A program made the translations under genes and the position numbers. The notes under the pieces are model-generated. The model saw only the letters and a program-made list of their open reading frames with translations, did no database searches and had not been told where the DNA came from. From AEGEAN-183 sp045563675 (GTDB lineage: Bacteria > Pseudomonadota > Gammaproteobacteria > Magnimaribacterales > Magnimaribacteraceae), in the NCBI GenBank assembly GCA_045563675.1, contig JBJLIX010000002.1, positions 248,001-312,000 on the forward strand: a stretch of 64,000 nucleotides of DNA. The letters are read 5' to 3'. Of the stretch, positions 1 to 9,289 are shown one piece after another (within the stretch, counting starts at the first letter, position 1; every line of letters starts with the position of its first letter).

Positions 1-1149
1 CTCATTACTTCCACCATATATTGAAACTTTTCTAAAATTTAAGTAATGAGGCATAGCAGGACCGGCATAATCAGGGCCTATTGATTCATTGGAACCTAAT
101 TCGGTCTCTTTGAAGAAAGGATGAGCATAGTAGCCCAACATCTCTATAAAAAGTTCGCTAATACTTTGTTGTAATTCAGTACCCTTAATCTTAAGAATTG
201 AAGATTCAGGTCCTGGAGAACCGCCTGAAGAGATTTGAGATAAAGTTCTTAGTTCAGTAAATTCAGTTGCAGTAAGTTCAATTTCAGTAGCTTCTAATTT
301 ACTTCTAAAGTTAGTATCTTCTAGTAGAGTTGCATCTCCTACTACTAAATTAGCTGATATCTCTTTTAATCTTTTTAATTCTCTTTTAAGAGCAGATATT
401 CCAGCTATACCTGTTCTTTCATGCATTAATAAAAATTTTGCTATATTCCAGCCTTGACCCTCTTCACCTACTAGATTTACTTTTGGTACTTCTACATTGT
501 CAAAATAGACCATATTTACTTCATGGGAGCCATCTATAGTAATTATAGGTTTTACTTCTATACCCGGAGTTTGCATATCAACCAATAAAAAGCTAATACC
601 TTCTTGTTTTATATTTGTTGTTTCCGTTCTAACTAAACAAAAAATCCAGTCGGCATGTTGTGCCATAGTGGTCCAAGTTTTAGTTCCATTGACTATATAT
701 TTATCACCTTTTACTTCAGCTTTAGTTTGTAGTGAGGCTAAATCAGAACCTGATCCAGGCTCTGAGTATCCCTGACACCACCAAATATCACTTTTTAGAA
801 TACCCGGTAGATGTTGCTTCTTTTGTTCTTCTGTTCCAAATGTATACACAACAGGGCCGCACATGTTTACACCAAAAGGAATTAAAATAGGTGTATTTGC
901 GGCAGCCATTTCATTTTGAAGAATATATTTTTGTGTTGGTGTTAAATCTACACCTCCATATTCTTCTGGCCAATTAATTGCAAACCAGCCCTTTGAATTC
1001 AAAATCTTTTGCCAAGATATAATGTCTTCCTTAGATAAAGGCAATCGTTTATCTTGCTTTTCTTTTATTAGGTTTGGGTATTCTGACGAAATAAAGGTCT
1101 GTACTTCTTCTTGGAAGTCTAAGTCTTGTTGAGAAAATGTTAAATCCAT
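1..1149 (-). CDS. acyl-CoA dehydrogenase (partial, 3' end cut by window edge)
   Basis: A frame of 383 codons without a stop runs from an ATG at 1149-1147 to the window edge. It begins MDLTFSQQDLDFQEEVQTF, typical of acyl-CoA dehydrogenase N-terminal helical domains. The middle domain shows the WCQGYSEPGSGSDLASL block that contacts FAD and substrate, followed by NGTKTWTT. The last visible residues, VSIYGGSNE, are the usual C-terminal FAD/active-site segment, so only about 10-20 residues are missing. The family introduces the alpha-beta double bond in acyl-CoA and passes electrons to ETF, whose genes lie 8 kb away. The long, non-FadE form resembles actinobacterial and marine FadE-type paralogues; substrate chain length cannot be told. 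It diverges from mfd. Confidence 0.93.
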   Translation of the reverse strand, partial: MDLTFSQQDLDFQEEVQTFISSEYPNLIKEKQDKRLPLSKEDIISWQKILNSKGWFAINWPEEYGGVDLTPTQKYILQNEMAAANTPILIPFGVNMCGPVVYTFGTEEQKKQHLPGILKSDIWWCQGYSEPGSGSDLASLQTKAEVKGDKYIVNGTKTWTTMAQHADWIFCLVRTETTNIKQEGISFLLVDMQTPGIEVKPIITIDGSHEVNMVYFDNVEVPKVNLVGEEGQGWNIAKFLLMHERTGIAGISALKRELKRLKEISANLVVGDATLLEDTNFRSKLEATEIELTATEFTELRTLSQISSGGSPGPESSILKIKGTELQQSISELFIEMLGYYAHPFFKETELGSNESIGPDYAGPAMPHYLNFRKVSIYGGSNE

Positions 1150-1222
1150 AAGAATGTTACGACTAAAATAAGTCGGTATTATACACACAGCTTATAGAGA
1201 CAAGATAGATAGCAACATAGAA
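1150..1222. promoter_or_regulatory. divergent promoter region, acyl-CoA dehydrogenase / mfd
   Basis: This 73-base spacer separates two divergent genes. TATTAT at 1177-1182 reads as a -10 box for mfd, and the overlapping complement (TATAAT, 1183-1178) reads as a -10 for the acyl-CoA dehydrogenase. Just beside it lies a perfect 5-bp inverted repeat, CGACT/AGTCG (1160-1164 and 1171-1175), placed where an operator would touch both promoters. No good -35 box is evident for either direction, so this is a tentative reading. Confidence 0.4.
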
Positions 1223-4177
1223 ATGAAAGTAAAAACTAAAAATAAATCTGGTAATAGAGATTTTTCTATATTTATGAACGCAAGAGGCAGAAATGTTGCA
1301 TTGACTTCAAAAGTTTCTGATGCAGAAAACTTATTTTTAAAATTAAAGGAAAAAAAAATAACTAACTATTTAGTTTTTATGCCTCATACTGAAACCTTGC
1401 CATATGATTTCTTTTCCCCTTCAAAGGAGACAAAAAATAAAAGAATTCAAGCAATTTCAGATATCCAATCTAAAAGAAATTTTTTATTAATATGCTCCAT
1501 TCAAGCATTTATGAATCCTTGTTCTGGATTGGGTCATATTCTACCCGTGAATTCATTCAAAGTTGGTCAAGATTTTAATAGAGAGGAGTTTATTAAAGAA
1601 ATACAAAATTCAGGCTATGAGAGAACAGAAATAGTAAGTGCAATTGGCCATTATTCTTTAAGAGGTTCTATCATTGATATTTACCTATCTTCCTCTAATT
1701 TTCCTATAAGAATAGAGCTCTTAAATAAGAAAATAGAATCTTTAAGAACTTTTAACGCTAATTCTCAATTAACTATAGAGAGAATTAACTCTTTTTCTAC
1801 TCTCCCAGCAAATGAATATCCTATAAACGATAAAGGTATAGAGCTTTTTAAAAAAAACTGGCGTCAAAAGTTTGATGTCCATGAGGATGACAGTGACATT
1901 TTTACAGCAGTTTCTAATGGAAAGAGACATGAAGGAGTAGAGATATATCTGCCCTTATTTTTCAATTCAAAAACCTTTCTACATGATTATCTTTCTAATA
2001 TAGATCAATTCTTCTTAGATAAGGGGGTATTAGATGAAATAGATATTTATGAAAACTTAATTAAAGAACGATATGAAGAGTATAGATATGATGTAACTAG
2101 ACCGTTAATAAAACCTGAAGAACTATATCTAACAAAAAAGGAATTCTTAGCTAATACTAAAAATAAAAAGATTAAAACCTTTTCGTTAAGTACAAAACCA
2201 ATAGACACTAAAGCTAAAACTTATAATGAAGAAGATTTAAACAATAAAAGTTTTCCAATTCAAACTCCAATTATAGGTGATTTAGTTGTACACCTGTTTC
2301 ATGGAATAGGAATTTATAGGGGTTTAAAAGATATCACATCTAGAAATATTACAACTGAGTGTTTAGAAATTGAATATAGAGATGACAGCAAGGTTTTTGT
2401 ACCTATAGATTCAATGCATCTAGTATCAAAATATTTTGGTCCAGAGGATATAAATTTAGATATATTAGGATCACAAAAATGGTTAAAGAAAAAAAATTTA
2501 GCGCTAAAAAAGACCTTTGATACAGCTGCTGAGCTTTTAAAAATAGAAGCAAAAAGAAATTTAAAGCCTATTGAAGAATTCAAGATTCCTAGAAAGGACT
2601 ATAGTGAGTTTGTAGATAAATTCTCATTTACAGAAACAACAGACCAGATTAAAACAATAAAAAATATTGAAATTGATCTAATGTCATCTAAACCTATGGA
2701 CAGGATTGTGTGTGGTGAAGTAGGTTTTGGAAAAACAGAAGTTGCTATGCGTGCATCTTTCATTACTGCTTTTAATAACCAGCAAGTTTGCTTATTGGTC
2801 CCTACTACAGTTTTAGCTCAACAACACTACGAATCTTTCAAAGAGAGATTCATTTCTACGGCAATTAATATAAAAAAAATTAGTAGAGATATAAGTCAAT
2901 CTCAAAAAATTAAGACTTTAAAGGAATTAAAAGAAGGAAAAATAGACATAATTATTGGAACTCACTCCCTTCTACAAAAAAATATAGAATTTAAAAATCT
3001 TGGCTTATTAATAATAGATGAAGAGCATAGATTTGGTGTTAGACAAAAAGAAAAGATAAAAACGCTAAAAGAAAATTTAAATATCTTATACCTAACAGCA
3101 ACACCTATACCTAGATCTCTTAACTATGCATTAAGTGAATTAAAAGATTTATCAATTATTGCAACAGCCCCTGAAGACAGATTGTCTGTTAAGACCTTTA
3201 TTTATAGATTTAATAGAAATTTAATAAAAGAAAGCATTCAAAGAGAGGTTTTAAGAAATGGACAGACTTATTATCTGTGTAATGACCTTAGATTAATAGA
3301 TGACAGAAAAGAAAGACTCCAAGAACAATTTCCAGATTTAAATATAGAAGTTGTTCATGGAAGGCTAAAGGGAGCAGAGATTCAAAAAAGAATGCTTAGA
3401 TTTCAAGAAGGTGTAATAGATATATTGGTTTGTTCAACAATCATAGAAAGTGGATTAGATATTAGTAATGCTAATACATTAATAGTTGAAGAAGCCGATA
3501 GACTTGGCTTAGCTCAACTTCATCAACTAAGAGGTAGAGTGGGCAGAGGAAGTAAGCAAGCATATGCATATTTCTTAAAATCGACAAGAATCATTAACAA
3601 AAAAAAATCAGAAGCGAGGCTTGAAGCTCTAAAAAGTACTGATTCTCTTTCAGCAGGATTTCTGCTTTCACTAAAGGATATGGAAATTAGAGGTGCAGGA
3701 GAAATTTTAGGTGAAAATCAAAGCGGGGTAATGGAATCCATTGGAATAGATCTGTATTTAAAACTTCTAAAGAAAGCTACCAAGCAAATTAAAGAAGGAA
3801 AGATAGAAAATATTGGAATAGAAAAAATAACTACCATAAACCTAAATACATCTTCCTACATACCAGCTAGTTATTTACCTGATATAAATCAAAGGCTAAT
3901 TATGTACAGCAGAATTTCAGCTATCAATTCATTAAATGAATTAAAAGATATACAGGTAGAAATGATAAATAGATTTGGCTTATTTCCACGAGAACTTATC
4001 TCTTTATTTTTAATGACAGAAATAAACTTATTAGCTTTAAAGAGTGGAATTAATGAAATATCTATTGTAAAAGATAATATTGAGATAAATTATTCATCAT
4101 CAATTAAAAATAAAAAGATTAATCTAAAAACAGACTTTGAAGAAAATGCAAAAAATATACTTATCGCTATATCTTAG
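1223..4177 (+). CDS. mfd: transcription-repair coupling factor Mfd, domain-3-less form
   Basis: ATP-dependent translocase that removes RNA polymerase stalled at lesions and recruits UvrA. The 984 residues contain a UvrB-homology module (about 1-300; TLPYDFFSP, LPANEYP), an RNA-polymerase-interacting CarD-like domain (about 350-405, VHLFHGIGIY), and a RecG-like motor: Walker A GEVGFGKTE (498-506), DEEH (599-602), TATPIP (625-630), and the QLRGRVGRG motif VI (768-776). A TRCF C-terminal domain follows. E. coli Mfd has 1148 residues. Most of the difference falls between the UvrB module and the CarD-like domain, where about 25 residues replace roughly 130, so domain 3 appears absent. The spacing of 12 bases to csiV suggests co-transcription. 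Confidence 0.97.
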   Translation: MKVKTKNKSGNRDFSIFMNARGRNVALTSKVSDAENLFLKLKEKKITNYLVFMPHTETLPYDFFSPSKETKNKRIQAISDIQSKRNFLLICSIQAFMNPCSGLGHILPVNSFKVGQDFNREEFIKEIQNSGYERTEIVSAIGHYSLRGSIIDIYLSSSNFPIRIELLNKKIESLRTFNANSQLTIERINSFSTLPANEYPINDKGIELFKKNWRQKFDVHEDDSDIFTAVSNGKRHEGVEIYLPLFFNSKTFLHDYLSNIDQFFLDKGVLDEIDIYENLIKERYEEYRYDVTRPLIKPEELYLTKKEFLANTKNKKIKTFSLSTKPIDTKAKTYNEEDLNNKSFPIQTPIIGDLVVHLFHGIGIYRGLKDITSRNITTECLEIEYRDDSKVFVPIDSMHLVSKYFGPEDINLDILGSQKWLKKKNLALKKTFDTAAELLKIEAKRNLKPIEEFKIPRKDYSEFVDKFSFTETTDQIKTIKNIEIDLMSSKPMDRIVCGEVGFGKTEVAMRASFITAFNNQQVCLLVPTTVLAQQHYESFKERFISTAINIKKISRDISQSQKIKTLKELKEGKIDIIIGTHSLLQKNIEFKNLGLLIIDEEHRFGVRQKEKIKTLKENLNILYLTATPIPRSLNYALSELKDLSIIATAPEDRLSVKTFIYRFNRNLIKESIQREVLRNGQTYYLCNDLRLIDDRKERLQEQFPDLNIEVVHGRLKGAEIQKRMLRFQEGVIDILVCSTIIESGLDISNANTLIVEEADRLGLAQLHQLRGRVGRGSKQAYAYFLKSTRIINKKKSEARLEALKSTDSLSAGFLLSLKDMEIRGAGEILGENQSGVMESIGIDLYLKLLKKATKQIKEGKIENIGIEKITTINLNTSSYIPASYLPDINQRLIMYSRISAINSLNELKDIQVEMINRFGLFPRELISLFLMTEINLLALKSGINEISIVKDNIEINYSSSIKNKKINLKTDFEENAKNILIAIS

Positions 4178-4189
4178 ACTATTGTAGAA

Positions 4190-5137
4190 ATGAAAAAATT
4201 TTCTTTCTTTCTTATATTTTTCTCTACTCTTTCTTTAGCAACGGAGTCTATTCCTGAAAAACTAATTCTTTCCGCTAAGGAAATTTTAAATAATCCTTCT
4301 GATTATCCAATATATAGGATTGAATTAATCTTATTTACCCACCAAATAAGAGAACCAAAAGATCTTGAAGAAGAATTTCATAATTTGAATGAATTCCAAT
4401 ACTCAAATGATTTAATTAAGCTTACTGAATCTCCTTCACTTCTAGTTAATCAAAAATCCATAGAGCAAGGATTGGTAGAAAGTAATCAAGTGATTAAAAA
4501 TATAGTTCATTTACCAAAGGAAGATCTAGAAAGTAATCTTATTCATAAGAAAACTGAAAGAGAAAATAACAATCTTCTACCTTATGGATATTTTGAACTT
4601 GTTGATAGCAAAGACCTAATTAAATTAAGTAAAAGACTAAATAAAAACAAGGACTATGAAGTTCTATTTAATGGAAGTTGGTTTCAACCGATCTTTAGTG
4701 AATCTTTAGCTAGCCCAGTTTACATTCAATCAGATAACAAGAAAATTGCTTTACATGGAGAATTATTGTTTTACAAGGAAAGATTTTTTCATTCTTTCTT
4801 AAATATACGATTATCAAAAAAATACAACACCAATCAAGAGTCTAAAACTATTTATCTCTATGATTTCAATAAGTTAGTGAATTTATCTAAGGCAGAAAAT
4901 AGGTTCTTTAACTTTTTTAAATCTATAGGCGAAGGGATGATATCGTTCTCTAGTTGGGTAATAAGAAGCAAGGAATTTTCACCTATTACAGAAAAAGATG
5001 AAGACTTGTTAATTATTAATAGAGGATTTAAAGATCAATATGAAATTAATAAACGGACAAAAATAAAGGAAAATGAGTTTTACTATGTTGACCATCCTTA
5101 CTTTGGAGCTGTTATAAGAATAAGCCTTTGGAGGTAA
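4190..5137 (+). CDS. csiV: CsiV-family peptidoglycan-binding/periplasmic protein
   Basis: A 315-residue exported protein with a signal peptide (MKKFSFFLIFFSTLSLA, cleavage near residue 17). Family hallmarks are visible: an N-terminal beta strand YRIELILFTHQ (about 42-52, cf. the usual YQVEVIVF), a central VLFNGSWFQPI, then HGELLFYKERFFHSFLNI, and a C-terminal DHPYFGAVIRI. CsiV was described in Vibrio cholerae as a peptidoglycan-binding partner of type VI secretion, but homologues sit beside mfd in many gammaproteobacteria lacking T6SS, and no T6SS gene is visible here, so its role is probably general envelope biology. Assignment rests on these motifs plus the mfd neighbourhood; function in this organism is unknown. 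Confidence 0.8.
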   Translation: MKKFSFFLIFFSTLSLATESIPEKLILSAKEILNNPSDYPIYRIELILFTHQIREPKDLEEEFHNLNEFQYSNDLIKLTESPSLLVNQKSIEQGLVESNQVIKNIVHLPKEDLESNLIHKKTERENNNLLPYGYFELVDSKDLIKLSKRLNKNKDYEVLFNGSWFQPIFSESLASPVYIQSDNKKIALHGELLFYKERFFHSFLNIRLSKKYNTNQESKTIYLYDFNKLVNLSKAENRFFNFFKSIGEGMISFSSWVIRSKEFSPITEKDEDLLIINRGFKDQYEINKRTKIKENEFYYVDHPYFGAVIRISLWR

Positions 5138-5141
5138 TAGA

Positions 5142-6545
5142 TTAAAGGCTCATCTTTCTTAATTTCTTATCTAATTCTAGTAGAATTTCTTTTTTGTCAT
5201 CATCTTCTTCTTTATCAAGTAAGTCAGCTACTTTCTCTAGTGTCTTGTTAAGATTAAGCCAAGGACCTTCATCGTTTAAACGCTGTTTAAGAAAAGATGT
5301 ATACTTTTTTAATGATATCTCATTCAATTGTTTTGGAGAATTAGCAAAAATTAGTCTTTCTGCTAGCTCCCTATATCTTGAATCTTCAAATCCATCTATT
5401 AATTTAGACCTTTCTTCCCAAGGAGTTGAATGAAATCTTTCCATCCATAATTCATCTTCATTTGAAGGGAAACCTTGATAGACAGCTTGTTCTATATGTT
5501 TAGGTGGCGGGTATTGAAATTGATTGTTAGCCATCAGCTCACTTACTCGTAATTGTAAGTTTGTATTGTTTCTAATCTTATGTGCCCTTTCTTCAAGTTG
5601 TTCATAAGGTATATCAAGATGATTTTGTATATTTGGAACATTTTCACTATTTATAACTGGTAAGCTTTTATTAATTCTTACTTTTCTAATAGCAGTTCCA
5701 CCTCCTGAGATCTGCTCTAGTAGCTCTGTATCTGAAAGTTCATTAAGCACATCAGGATCGAAATATAAGTCAGCCACTGCTACTTCATTTTGCATTTTTT
5801 GGTTTTGGCCACAGAAAGTGACTGGGAAAGTAAATTTTTGCTTTCTAATTACTTCTCCAATCATTGTAAAAGGTTCAGATTGTAATAATCTCAAATTACC
5901 ATCTTTTGAAGAACCGATTAAAGAACTGCGCCATGCATCATGTGCATTACTAGCAATCAGTCTAACTAAGTTAATCATCAAATAACAATCAGCAAGGGCA
6001 TCATGTGCATTAAGTGAAGAAATATTATTAGCATCAGCCCAGTCTGTAAGCTTTAGGCTTACTTCATCGTCTTCGTTTTTTGGGACCTTTAGAGCTTCAG
6101 GAAAGAAATTTGCTACTATTTGGAAAGTAAACATAAGATCAAGTCTAGTTGCACCTCCAGTATTGGTAATATAGGGAGGTAATAAGCACCAATAGAACTG
6201 TCTTCTGAATAATTCTTCATCAAACCTATGACCATTGTATGTTATATAAACTGGGTTCTTTTCTGAAGACCATTTCATCCAATCTTCTCTAAGAGATCTC
6301 ATCATTTCGTAATGAGAAGGACTACCTTCATCTAAACACTCAGTCTTCCTGTGTACCAAGAAAGCTTCTGGACTTGGAACAATCCATGGCAATAGCTTCG
6401 AAAATAAATTATGTTCTTCCTCTACTTGAAGATCTTCATTTGTCATTAAAGAGCCCACTTGGACTATTTGAGAAAAATTAATATCTAAACCAGTAGTTTC
6501 AGTATCAGTAAAGATAAAACACTTATCAGCATTTAGTTTAGTCAA
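5142..6545 (-). CDS. sbcB: exodeoxyribonuclease I (SbcB)
   Basis: Processive 3'-5' single-strand DNA exonuclease used in recombination and mismatch repair. The 467 residues match the usual length (E. coli 475). The DEDD nuclease core starts with FTDTETTGLD (Asp14/Glu16), continues with YNGHRFDEELFRRQF (second acidic motif) and has NAHDALADCYLMINL (His/Asp motif) near residue 180-195. The SH3-like and C-terminal ExoI extension follow, with the ERLIFANSP segment typical of the family. It converges on csiV with a gap of 4 bases, so the two transcripts run into each other without a visible terminator. Confidence 0.96.
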   Translation of the reverse strand: MTKLNADKCFIFTDTETTGLDINFSQIVQVGSLMTNEDLQVEEEHNLFSKLLPWIVPSPEAFLVHRKTECLDEGSPSHYEMMRSLREDWMKWSSEKNPVYITYNGHRFDEELFRRQFYWCLLPPYITNTGGATRLDLMFTFQIVANFFPEALKVPKNEDDEVSLKLTDWADANNISSLNAHDALADCYLMINLVRLIASNAHDAWRSSLIGSSKDGNLRLLQSEPFTMIGEVIRKQKFTFPVTFCGQNQKMQNEVAVADLYFDPDVLNELSDTELLEQISGGGTAIRKVRINKSLPVINSENVPNIQNHLDIPYEQLEERAHKIRNNTNLQLRVSELMANNQFQYPPPKHIEQAVYQGFPSNEDELWMERFHSTPWEERSKLIDGFEDSRYRELAERLIFANSPKQLNEISLKKYTSFLKQRLNDEGPWLNLNKTLEKVADLLDKEEDDDKKEILLELDKKLRKMSL

Positions 6546-6641
6546 AATAAGTAATTTCCCTTAATAGTTAAAGAATTGATTAGAGTAAAAGAAAGTAGAA
6601 AATATAAAAACATATTTAATGGAAGAAAAAGACTTTGCGAG

Positions 6642-7229
6642 CTATTTATAATAAGCATTCTCTCTATTGCTGTGATCAGTTATGTCTGTAACTTTTTTAA
6701 GTTCTGGAATATTTTCAAGCAGAGTCTTTTCAACTCCATCTTTTAGAGTAAGGTCAACCATGCCGCAACCCTGACAACCTCCTCCAAACTGTAATATAGC
6801 TGTATCTTCATTTATTATCTCCATTAAAGAAACCTCACCACCATGTGAAGCTAAACTAGGATTTATTTCACTATATAAAACATAATTTACTCTATCCTCT
6901 ATAGAGGCATCTTCAGAGATACTGGGAATCTTTGCATTAGGAGCCTTAATGGTAAGAGTTCCTCCAAATTTATCTGGTGAATAATCTACTACTGCACCTT
7001 CAATGTATGACAGAGAGTTATTTTCTAAATAGAGATCAAACTTTAGATCTTCTCTGGATTTAAAATTACTAAGATCGTCATCTTTTTTGCAATAAGCTAT
7101 ACAAGTTTCAGCACGAGGAGTTCCTGGTTCACTAACAAAAACCTTTACACCAATGGTATCAGGGTCTTGCTTTTGAAGTAATTCCAGTAGATATTCTTCA
7201 GCAGATTTTGTTATCTCTATATCCGACAT
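6642..7229 (-). CDS. nfuA: Fe-S biogenesis protein NfuA
   Basis: Carrier that receives an Fe-S cluster from the ISC/SUF machinery and delivers it to apo-proteins, especially under stress. The 195 residues have the two-part NfuA layout: an N-terminal degenerate A-type domain (about 1-100) that has lost the cluster cysteines, and a C-terminal Nfu domain with the ligand pair in FGGGCQGCGMVDLTLKDG (Cys152 and Cys155). Length matches E. coli NfuA (191). It diverges from trmA across a 64-base spacer. The 96-base gap to sbcB shows no gene. Confidence 0.96.
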   Translation of the reverse strand: MSDIEITKSAEEYLLELLQKQDPDTIGVKVFVSEPGTPRAETCIAYCKKDDDLSNFKSREDLKFDLYLENNSLSYIEGAVVDYSPDKFGGTLTIKAPNAKIPSISEDASIEDRVNYVLYSEINPSLASHGGEVSLMEIINEDTAILQFGGGCQGCGMVDLTLKDGVEKTLLENIPELKKVTDITDHSNRENAYYK

Positions 7230-7293
7230 ATCTATATTTTATAGCTAAAAGACTTACAATTCCTATTAATAAGTAAATTTAAGTAAACTTTAA

Positions 7294-8370
7294 TTGAATA
7301 ATCCTACTAGCAAATACCTTAATCAATTTAATAAAAAGAAAAAAAAGTTTGATCAATTTTTTTTAAATTTTACTAAAGATCTAACATATTTTAAATCTCC
7401 AGAATATCATTTTAGGACAAGGGCAGACTTTGGTGTTCATTATGATAATTCCATAGAATTTACAATGATAAAAAATGGTAAAAAGTATTATGTAAAAAAA
7501 TTAAAAATCTGTGACATCATAATTAATGATGTACTTCAACAAATAAAAGACGAACTAAATTTAAATACTTTATTAAGAGAAAAAATTTTTCAGCTTAATA
7601 TACAAGTATCTAGATCTAAACAAATATTAGTTTCAATGATTTATCACAAAAAATTAGATTCAAATTGGGCTGAGGAAGCAAAAAAAATTTCTAAAAAATT
7701 AGATATCTCATTAGTAGGCAGAAGTAGAAAACAAAAAATAGTAATTGGAAGTGATAATATAAATGAAGTGTACAAAACCAAAAAAAATGAAATAAATATT
7801 GACCTTTATGAGCAATGTTTTAGTCAACCTAATCCTCATATTTGTGATGAAATGTTATCGTGGGTTGAATCGTGTACTGAATCCCAAAGTAATATAACTG
7901 AATTACATTCTGGACAAGGAACATTTACTATTTTATTTTCTAAACTATTTACTAATGTTCTTTCTACCGAGAATAGTAGACCTAGTGTTGTCGCTTTAAA
8001 GAAAAACTTAGAAAGAAACACGATAAAAAACGTAAGTTTTGCGAGAATGTCTGGCTTGGAAACTCTTGAGGGTCTTTTAAATAAGAGACAATTCAGAAGA
8101 CTAAAGAATGTAAATCTAAGTCTTTTTCAAGGAGACTTTTTATTTCTTGATCCTCCTAGATCTGGAATTGATCTTGATTCTTTAGAGCTCATTAATAAGA
8201 GTAAATTTAAGAAAATAATTTATATCTCTTGCGGTTTTGAGGCCTTATTATCTAATCTTAAGGACCTCTCTAATAATTATGTAATTAAACGAGCAGCGAT
8301 GTTTGATCAATTTCCTTATACAGATCATATTGAAAGCGGCGTTTTATTAGAACTTAAATCTATAATTTAG
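7294..8370 (+). CDS. trmA: tRNA (uracil-5-)-methyltransferase TrmA
   Basis: SAM-dependent enzyme that makes m5U54 in the T-loop of tRNA. The 358 residues (E. coli 366) show the family's YHFRTRADF substrate block, QPNPHICDEM, the SAM-binding ELHSGQGTFT loop, FLDPPRSG, the catalytic nucleophile in IYISCGFE (Cys313) and the general base in FPYTDHIESG (Glu347), the same 34-residue spacing as in E. coli. The start is UUG: a stop codon (TAA, 7291-7293) directly precedes it in frame and the aligned N-terminus begins there, so no upstream start exists. Its last 11 bases overlap the end of convergent etfA. Confidence 0.94.
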   Translation: MNNPTSKYLNQFNKKKKKFDQFFLNFTKDLTYFKSPEYHFRTRADFGVHYDNSIEFTMIKNGKKYYVKKLKICDIIINDVLQQIKDELNLNTLLREKIFQLNIQVSRSKQILVSMIYHKKLDSNWAEEAKKISKKLDISLVGRSRKQKIVIGSDNINEVYKTKKNEINIDLYEQCFSQPNPHICDEMLSWVESCTESQSNITELHSGQGTFTILFSKLFTNVLSTENSRPSVVALKKNLERNTIKNVSFARMSGLETLEGLLNKRQFRRLKNVNLSLFQGDFLFLDPPRSGIDLDSLELINKSKFKKIIYISCGFEALLSNLKDLSNNYVIKRAAMFDQFPYTDHIESGVLLELKSII

Positions 8371-9289
8371 CTTCTAATTCTGGCAGTGCTTCAAATAAAT
8401 CTGAAACTAGACCATAATCTGCAACCTGAAAGATGGGTGCTTCCTCGTCTTTATTAATAGCTACAATTACTTTACTATCTTTCATTCCTGCTAAATGCTG
8501 AATTGCACCTGAGATTCCTACTGCAATATACAAATTAGGTGCAACTATTTTTCCAGTTTGGCCAACTTGCATATCATTGGGAACAAATCCTGAATCTACA
8601 GCTGCTCGAGATGCACCAATTGCAGCTCCCAATTTATCTGCAATGCCTTCTAACAAAGAGAAATTTTCTCCGTTCTGCATACCCCTTCCTCCTGATATAA
8701 CAATATCTGCAGAAGTAAGTTCAGGTCTGTCAGATTCAGCCAGTTCCTCGCTAACGAATGAAGAAATTCCTAAATCATTATCATCATCTATCGATTCTTT
8801 AGAAGCAGAACCTCCTTCAGTTGCACATTCATCAAATGCTGTTGTTCTGACGGTGATTACTTTAATAAGATCAGAAGTTTTTACTGTTGCAATACAATTG
8901 CCAGCATATATCGGCCTCTCAAAAGTATCATCTGAAATGACAGATATAATTTCTGATATTTGTGCAGAATCCAATAAGGCAGCTGCTCTAGGCATATAGT
9001 TTTTTCCATTACTTGTAGCTGGTGCAAGTATATGAGTATAACCTTCTCCAATTTTAGAGATAAGAATCCCCATATTTTCTGCTAAAAAGTCTTTGTAACT
9101 ATTTTTATCTGCTACTAATACTTTTGCTATATCAGGTAAGTTGCAAGCATTATCAGCTACTTTATTACAATTAGATCCCGCTATAAGAAGATCTATATTT
9201 GAATCTATTTTTTTTGCAGCTTCAATAGTATTAAGAGTAGATTTCTTTAGTTCTTGGTTATCGTGTTCTGCTACTACTAAGATAGTCAT
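8360..9289 (-). CDS. etfA: electron transfer flavoprotein subunit alpha
   Basis: FAD-carrying subunit of the ETF heterodimer, which collects electrons from acyl-CoA dehydrogenases. The 309 residues have the N-terminal ETF domain and the C-terminal FAD domain with SGGRGM (about 199-204), GASRAAVDSG, QVGQTGKIVAPNLYIAVGISGAIQH and ADYGLVSDLFEALPEL. Its ATG overlaps the etfB stop by 4 bases (ATGA), so the two are translationally coupled in the order etfB-etfA. It converges on trmA with an 11-base overlap. Confidence 0.97.
   Translation of the reverse strand: MTILVVAEHDNQELKKSTLNTIEAAKKIDSNIDLLIAGSNCNKVADNACNLPDIAKVLVADKNSYKDFLAENMGILISKIGEGYTHILAPATSNGKNYMPRAAALLDSAQISEIISVISDDTFERPIYAGNCIATVKTSDLIKVITVRTTAFDECATEGGSASKESIDDDNDLGISSFVSEELAESDRPELTSADIVISGGRGMQNGENFSLLEGIADKLGAAIGASRAAVDSGFVPNDMQVGQTGKIVAPNLYIAVGISGAIQHLAGMKDSKVIVAINKDEEAPIFQVADYGLVSDLFEALPELEAKL

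Noticed and set aside
4190..5137. Taking CsiV as evidence for type VI secretion
   Set aside because: The gene is a regular mfd neighbour in gammaproteobacteria and no T6SS component is present in the window.
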